Positions 18,401-22,119 of a stretch of 22,119 bases of DNA are shown in pieces. The stretch spans positions 1 to 22,119 of the forward strand of contig JAPTJF010000668.1 of assembly GCA_029339195.1 (NCBI GenBank). The letters run 5' to 3'. The notes below the pieces were generated by a model. That model worked only from the letters and a program-made list of their open reading frames with translations, was not told the origin of the DNA and made no database searches. The stretch comes from Micractinium sp. NFX-FRZ. Lineage: Eukaryota > Chlorophyta > Trebouxiophyceae > Chlorellales > Chlorellaceae. The position numbers and the translations under genes are program-made. Positions within the stretch are counted from its first letter, which is position 1; the number at the start of each line of letters is the position of its first letter.

Positions 18401-20893
18401 CAAAGTTTCCCTCAGACACTAGATAGGAAGTTTCTACCAAAAAACCTGACCCTGACAGTGAAGCGCTGTTGAGAGCCCTCACCAGGTCATGGAGCCACTT
18501 CATTCGAACTCTGTCTGCACCATCTCCCGCTGCAGGTCCATTGAGAAGCAGATGCCGGATGCGGCAGTGACCGCCATGCTGCAGGCCTCCCTGCTGTCTC
18601 GGGAGGGCAAGCTGAAAGAAGCCGACGCGGCTCTGGCAGCACTGGCAGCATCGTCACATGCCAGCCAGGCAGCTGAGGCGCAGCTGCTGCGCGCGCAGCT
18701 GGCAGCAGCAGGCGGCCATGCGGCGCAGGCGCTGCATCATCTGGCGGTGGGTTCTTTCTCCATGCGTTGGCATGCCTTTTCAGATTGCTGTTATGTGGGT
18801 CGTGAACTACAGACAGGGTTCATGAAAACATGTTTTAGTCCTTGCGGCCTGTCTGTATGCTTGTCCGGCCACTGTGCAGGGCTGAAAACAAACACTTTGA
18901 ATTGATCTGCTCTGATTGGCATGCCGTCTACAATACAGCCTGGCAGACATGGCGCACAGGCAGGCACAGTGATTCTAAAAGAAGTAACGTTGTTGTTCTT
19001 TTGTACCTGCCCCTGGCCTGCAGGCAGTCAACGATGAAGCGTGGCAGACACAGCCGGCAGTTCTGGCCTCCAAGATCTCACTGATGGAGGAGCTGGGGCA
19101 GACAGAGCAGGCGGCCAACACGCTGTCCAGCGCGCTGCAGCAGTGGCAACGAGGTAATTTGCAAGTTGAGCGTCGAGTGAGTTAGAGCTTCCTGTAGCTT
19201 GTGGCAAGGAGTGCGCCGCAGGTGCTCCAAGGAAGCTCGTTCTGGAGCACTCAGCTTGCCAAGTTGGCTGTGCCCAGCTGTATACCTGTTTCTTGCATTT
19301 GCCCTGCAGCCCCCGACGCGCCCCTGCGCGGCGAGGCGCTGCGCTGGATTGTCAACCGGCTGGCGGCCCTGCAGCAGCGGCGGGGAGCGCTGCCAGAGGC
19401 GGCAGCACACTACAAGCAGCTGCTGTCAATGGATGCCGAGGCCCTCTCAGGTCGGTCACATCATATTCTACAATGTAGTGTGAGGGGGGCGAGGGCAGAC
19501 TGGCTGTTGTGCCTGGGTCCAGGCCAGCCATGGCATGTAGAACATGCTCGTAAGGCTACGGGGCACTGGTCTCTGGCTCCAAGAGGATCAGCAGAGGTTG
19601 GCTTGTAATCTGCGTGTTGTTGTTTCTCCTCCTACCTCCCCCTCATGCAGTTCCTAGTGTGCTGTCAAGCTACGTGCGCCTGGCGGTGGTGTGCGACCCC
19701 GCCGCAGCCGCGGAGCTGCAAAGCAAGCTGGGCAGCAGCGGCCGCAGCGTGCCGGCTGCTGAGCTGGACTCGCTGGAGAGCGCAAACATTGGTGAGTTGA
19801 GCTTGGACAGTTGGAAGAGGCGTTCACTATGTGCATATGGCCTCGAGGTGCTGCAGACATAGCTGAAACGTGTGTTCATACCAGAGGGGCCAAAACTTCA
19901 TTCTGCGCACTGTGTGAAGTTGTCAAGGCCGTTGGGTACCTCTGAAGCTTAGCACTGAAACTGAACATCCTGGTGCATGCCTGGCCTGCCTGCCTGCCTG
20001 CAGCCATCACCGGCGCGCGGCGCAAGGCAGCAGAGGAGACTATTCCTGTGCCGGCCAGCAGCAAGCAGGGGGCGGCAGATGGGGAGCAAAAGAAGCGCAA
20101 GCGCAAGCGACAGCCGCGGTATCCCAAAGGGTGGGTAGGTTAAGTGACCCCAAAGGGAGCGGTTTGTGCTGCAAGCTGCGAAGGTGTGCGCTTGTATTGC
20201 GTGTGTATAGGGCGTGCTGTAATGTGCTAACTAGTCAAGTTACTTATTCTCTGGCATGACTAAAGTTACATGTTCTTGCGCACCTTTTCTGTGCATTGCG
20301 TTGTTCACAGGTTTGACCCAGCCAACCCCGGGCCGCCCCCTGATGTGGAGCGCTGGATGCCCAAGTGGCAGCGCTCGGATGCCAAGAAGCTGCGCAAGAA
20401 GATGAAGGGCAAGGTGGGTGTCTTCCGCTGTGCTGCAGCGGTGTTAGCCTCATAATTGAAAGCCTGTGAATTGCGCTTCCTGGGCTTGCGTAGAGTTGCA
20501 GGCTCCCTGTGTCGGCTCTGATATACATGATGCACGCTGGAACTTGCAGTATTTGCCCTGCCAATTCACGCACGCGCACCGTACTCTGTTGCCTGCACAT
20601 GTTATCCCGGCCTGCAGGATGCCATCAAGGGCAGCCAGGGCGCTGGCAAGGTAGACGAGTCGCTCGACAGGACCAACGCAGCCATGCCAGGTGGGCTGGT
20701 GTGTTTGAAAGTGAAGACCAGACGTCATTGCTGTGCTCGGGAGCAAGCAGCGCTCTCCCTGCACTCTACGTTGCAGGCCAGGAATTGAACATTCGCCTGC
20801 TGCTACCTGCCTGGCCCTGCAGACGAGCCAGCTGCCAAGGCGCCACCCAGGGGTGCCGGCAAGGGCGGCAAGGGCAAGAAGGGGCGGCGCTGA
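15435..20893 (+). CDS. SRP72: Signal recognition particle 72 kDa subunit, 17 exons, complete, 675 aa
   Basis: SRP72 forms a heterodimer with SRP68 on 7SL RNA in the cytosolic particle that targets nascent secretory proteins to the ER. Exons: 15435-15543, 15739-15872, 15971-16072, 16228-16389, 16746-16854, 17095-17188, 17488-17567, 17773-17883, 18032-18161, 18536-18746, 19024-19153, 19310-19450, 19651-19791, 20004-20130, 20311-20413, 20618-20690 and 20823-20893 (TGA). All 16 introns are GT-AG and every phase matches; the CDS is 2028 nt. The N-terminal two thirds are TPR-like helical pairs (YCLYRCGRLQEALAALP, YRLGNNKEAIALYSQLF, LGRQEKATASYESLLRL). EEDLQEAEVALELAPVTAQL and VATNNLFAALL are recognisable SRP72 blocks. 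The C-terminus carries the 7SL-binding SRP72 motif: KKRKRKRQPRYPKGFDP, then PDVERWMPKWQR (about 585-615), then a Lys/Gly-rich end. The length is close to human SRP72 (671 aa). The ATG directly follows a CACGTG. Confidence 0.93.
15582..15611 (+). repeat. 15-bp tandem duplication in SRP72 intron 1
   Basis: GGCAAACAAGCCCTG is present twice, back to back, inside the first intron. The intron is in frame with exon 1 and stays open for about 40 codons until 15665, so retention would give a short truncated protein. Confidence 0.75.
17263..17311 (+). repeat. Degraded copy of the SRP72 exon 6 end inside intron 6
   Basis: Matches 17157-17203, the end of exon 6 plus the start of its intron. Shared core: ACAGCTGGC, then GTGGCCGACAGG. 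In the coding part most differences are synonymous (GCA/GCT, TAT/TAC, ACT/ACC). The donor GT of the original is GG in the copy, so it cannot end an exon the same way. Confidence 0.75.
18216..18262 (+). repeat. Degraded copy of the SRP72 exon 9 end inside intron 9
   Basis: Resembles 18116-18162, the end of exon 9. Shared pieces are CAGCAA-AAGG, GGA-GTG and CCAAGGAGG. The copy has single-base gaps that break the frame, so it is a relic of a local duplication rather than a usable exon. Confidence 0.6.
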
Positions 20894-20966
20894 GAGGTCC
20901 TGTTGGCCAGAGGCCAGCATGTCAATTGCTGCCTGGCTCTTTGGATGTTGTTGAAACTCTGGAAAT

Positions 20967-20971
20967 TGTAA
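20967..20971 (+). terminator. TGTAA poly(A) signal of SRP72
   Basis: TGTAA begins 74 nt after the SRP72 stop codon. This pentamer is the usual poly(A) signal in chlorophyte algae. Cleavage would be expected some 10-20 nt downstream. Confidence 0.6.
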
Positions 20972-21155
20972 GCTCGCCACACAAACTGGATTCTTAGGTT
21001 AACCTCTGTCTCCCCTCCGAACGACTCCCCCTGGCGTGAGTCATATACGAGTCTGGAGTAGAGGGGCATTTGTAGCTCAATAGGGGCAAATGCAGCTTAT
21101 CAGGCCCAGGAGAGCAGCTGGAACGACAAGTTTTGGCACAACAGTTGCTCTTGTG

Positions 21156-21250
21156 GTGTGCTCGGGCATGGAGGTGTGCTCGGGCATGGAGGTGTGCTCG
21201 GGCATGGAGGCGGGCCTCCGGTGTGCTCGGGCATGGAGGCGGGCATGGAG
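21156..21250 (+). repeat. Minisatellite, 18-bp unit
   Basis: GTGTGCTCGGGCATGGAG repeats exactly at 21156-21173, 21174-21191 and 21192-21209, and again at 21221-21238 after an 11-nt interruption. A partial copy (GCGGGCATGGAG) follows to 21250. It lies in the intergenic region after SRP72. Confidence 0.9.
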
Positions 21251-22006
21251 GCTGAGGCCGCGTACTACTGTAGTACAGCAAGTTTGGGGTATGCTGCGGG
21301 CGTTCATGAAGCCATTGGGAGGAGGCGGCGGCCATTCACTTATAAATTACTTATTGTGGGTCCACAAAAAGGCATTTAGAACGGGCAGGGCAGCAAGACA
21401 AGCCGAAAGCCCGACCTGCCCGCTGGCGGTAGGCGGCCCTCCGTCCCGCCTGCCGGCGCCCCGCCTGGCAACCCCAAACTGTCTTTTACATTGAAAGAGC
21501 CCGTTTGGGCCGCGCAGCGGGCCGACTAGCCCAGCCTGGAGGAAGCCAGCGGCCCGCTGAGCCTTTTGCACTCGCCTGGCTCCCAGGCTTGTGGCGATGC
21601 CGTCGTGAGCCCCTTATTATACTTTTATGGTATTTCAGGCCTTTTGACCGGACCAAAGACGCCGAGGAGCGGGGTTTGGCACCGTTCCGGCATATTGCAA
21701 CGCTGGAGCTGGTGCCAGCACAGCGCGCCCACAGTGCAATTGCCTGGCAGGCATGCGGTTCCCTTCCTTGGCAGGGCTTGCTAGCTTAGGGTTGCGTGAT
21801 GCTAGAAAGTTTCGGTCCCGCAATCCCCTTAATCGCCGACTCGCAGTAGAGCGGCTGTAATTCCGCCCGGCTCGTCTCCGCTATCCCCGGTGGGCCAGCT
21901 GGTCCACGTGCTGTGCTGCAAGCTAGCAGCGCAGCCAGCAGTTGCACTTGACGGCTACCAACCCTCCAGTCCCCTGTCCACCACCTCCAACCCTTTGCGC
22001 GCAGGT

Positions 22007-22119
22007 ATGCACTCTGCTCAGCTCAGCCGGTCAGCAGCCAGCGTGTGGCAAAACGGCGCTGCCAGCAGCAGCTGGCGCCTGCGCCCTAACCAGAGCACGC
22101 ACAGCACGGGCGAATGTTC
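22007..22119 (+). CDS. Possible 5' end of a further gene, truncated by the window
   Basis: An ATG at 22007 opens a frame that runs 37 codons to the edge without a stop. The peptide begins MHSAQLSRSAASVWQNGAA and is rich in Ser, Ala and Arg with almost no acidic residues, like an organelle transit peptide. It follows a C-rich leader. With so few codons, chance is a real alternative, and no product can be named. Confidence 0.35.
   Translation, partial: MHSAQLSRSAASVWQNGAASSSWRLRPNQSTHSTGEC

Larger units (their letters stand above)
20894..22006. other. Spacer downstream of SRP72
   Basis: Holds the SRP72 3' UTR, a minisatellite (21156-21250) and about 750 bp without a convincing gene. Short inverted repeats occur near 21515-21560 (AGCGGGCC with GGCCCGCT). 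Open frames such as 21505-21789 (+) and 21347-21571 (-) have no recognisable content. The last 100 bp are pyrimidine-rich, as expected of an algal leader before the ORF at 22007. Confidence 0.5.

Noticed and set aside
21077..21335. His/Ala-repeat minus-strand ORFs over the minisatellite
   Set aside because: The repeating peptide is produced by the 18-bp array itself, in both strands and several frames.
1..22119. tRNA, rRNA, SRP RNA, CRISPR arrays, transposase or reverse-transcriptase genes
   Set aside because: I looked for T-loop motifs, spaced repeats and transposase or RT motifs by eye and found none. Short GGTTCAAG-like strings (11595, 11838) have no matching tRNA arms.

Overview
The window is nuclear DNA of a eukaryote, most probably a green alga (core chlorophyte). 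The genes are split into many short exons by GT-AG introns of roughly 60-500 nt. The bases look moderately GC-rich by eye. The one gene with an obvious poly(A) signal (SRP72) carries TGTAA, the usual chlorophyte signal, about 75 nt after its stop. Several proteins have clear plant or algal relatives. I found no bacterial operons, phage, CRISPR array, rRNA or tRNA. Class and species cannot be fixed from the sequence. Exon models were built by hand from conserved protein blocks, splice-site consensus and phase matching at every junction; no alignment was run.

Layout, left to right. (1) 242-1391 (+): last five exons of U1 snRNP 70K (SNRNP70), the RD/RS-rich tail; the RRM part lies off the left edge. 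(2) 1882-5879 (-): an 11-exon type II membrane glycosyltransferase of family GT32, converging on U1-70K. (3) 5880-7973: about 2.1 kb with no convincing gene, but with an 18-bp palindrome, a hairpin and an orphan 77-codon ORF. (4) 7974-9797 (-): a 4-exon exostosin-like GT47 glycosyltransferase, also a type II membrane protein, in the same orientation as GT32. (5) 10032-11221 (+): a small gene with a GLTSCR domain followed by a glutamine-rich tail, a likely subunit of the plant/algal BAS-type SWI/SNF remodeller. It diverges from GT47 across a 234-bp spacer. (6) 12636-about 14290 (-): a multi-pass membrane protein of unknown function with an unresolved 5' end. (7) 15435-20893 (+): complete SRP72, 17 exons and 675 aa. 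(8) 20894-22006: spacer with an 18-bp minisatellite. (9) 22007-edge (+): a possible start of another gene.

The genes are mostly unrelated housekeeping functions: splicing, protein targeting and chromatin remodelling. The exceptions are the two neighbouring same-strand glycosyltransferases, which could act in the same Golgi glycan pathway; that link is inference from position only. I do not see a new multi-gene system. The unusual material is in gene architecture: a 23-nt microexon, a GC-AG intron, 6- and 8-nt first coding exons facing each other, a repeated splice-acceptor block, degraded copies of exon ends inside the following introns of SRP72, and an apparent frame switch in the membrane-protein gene.
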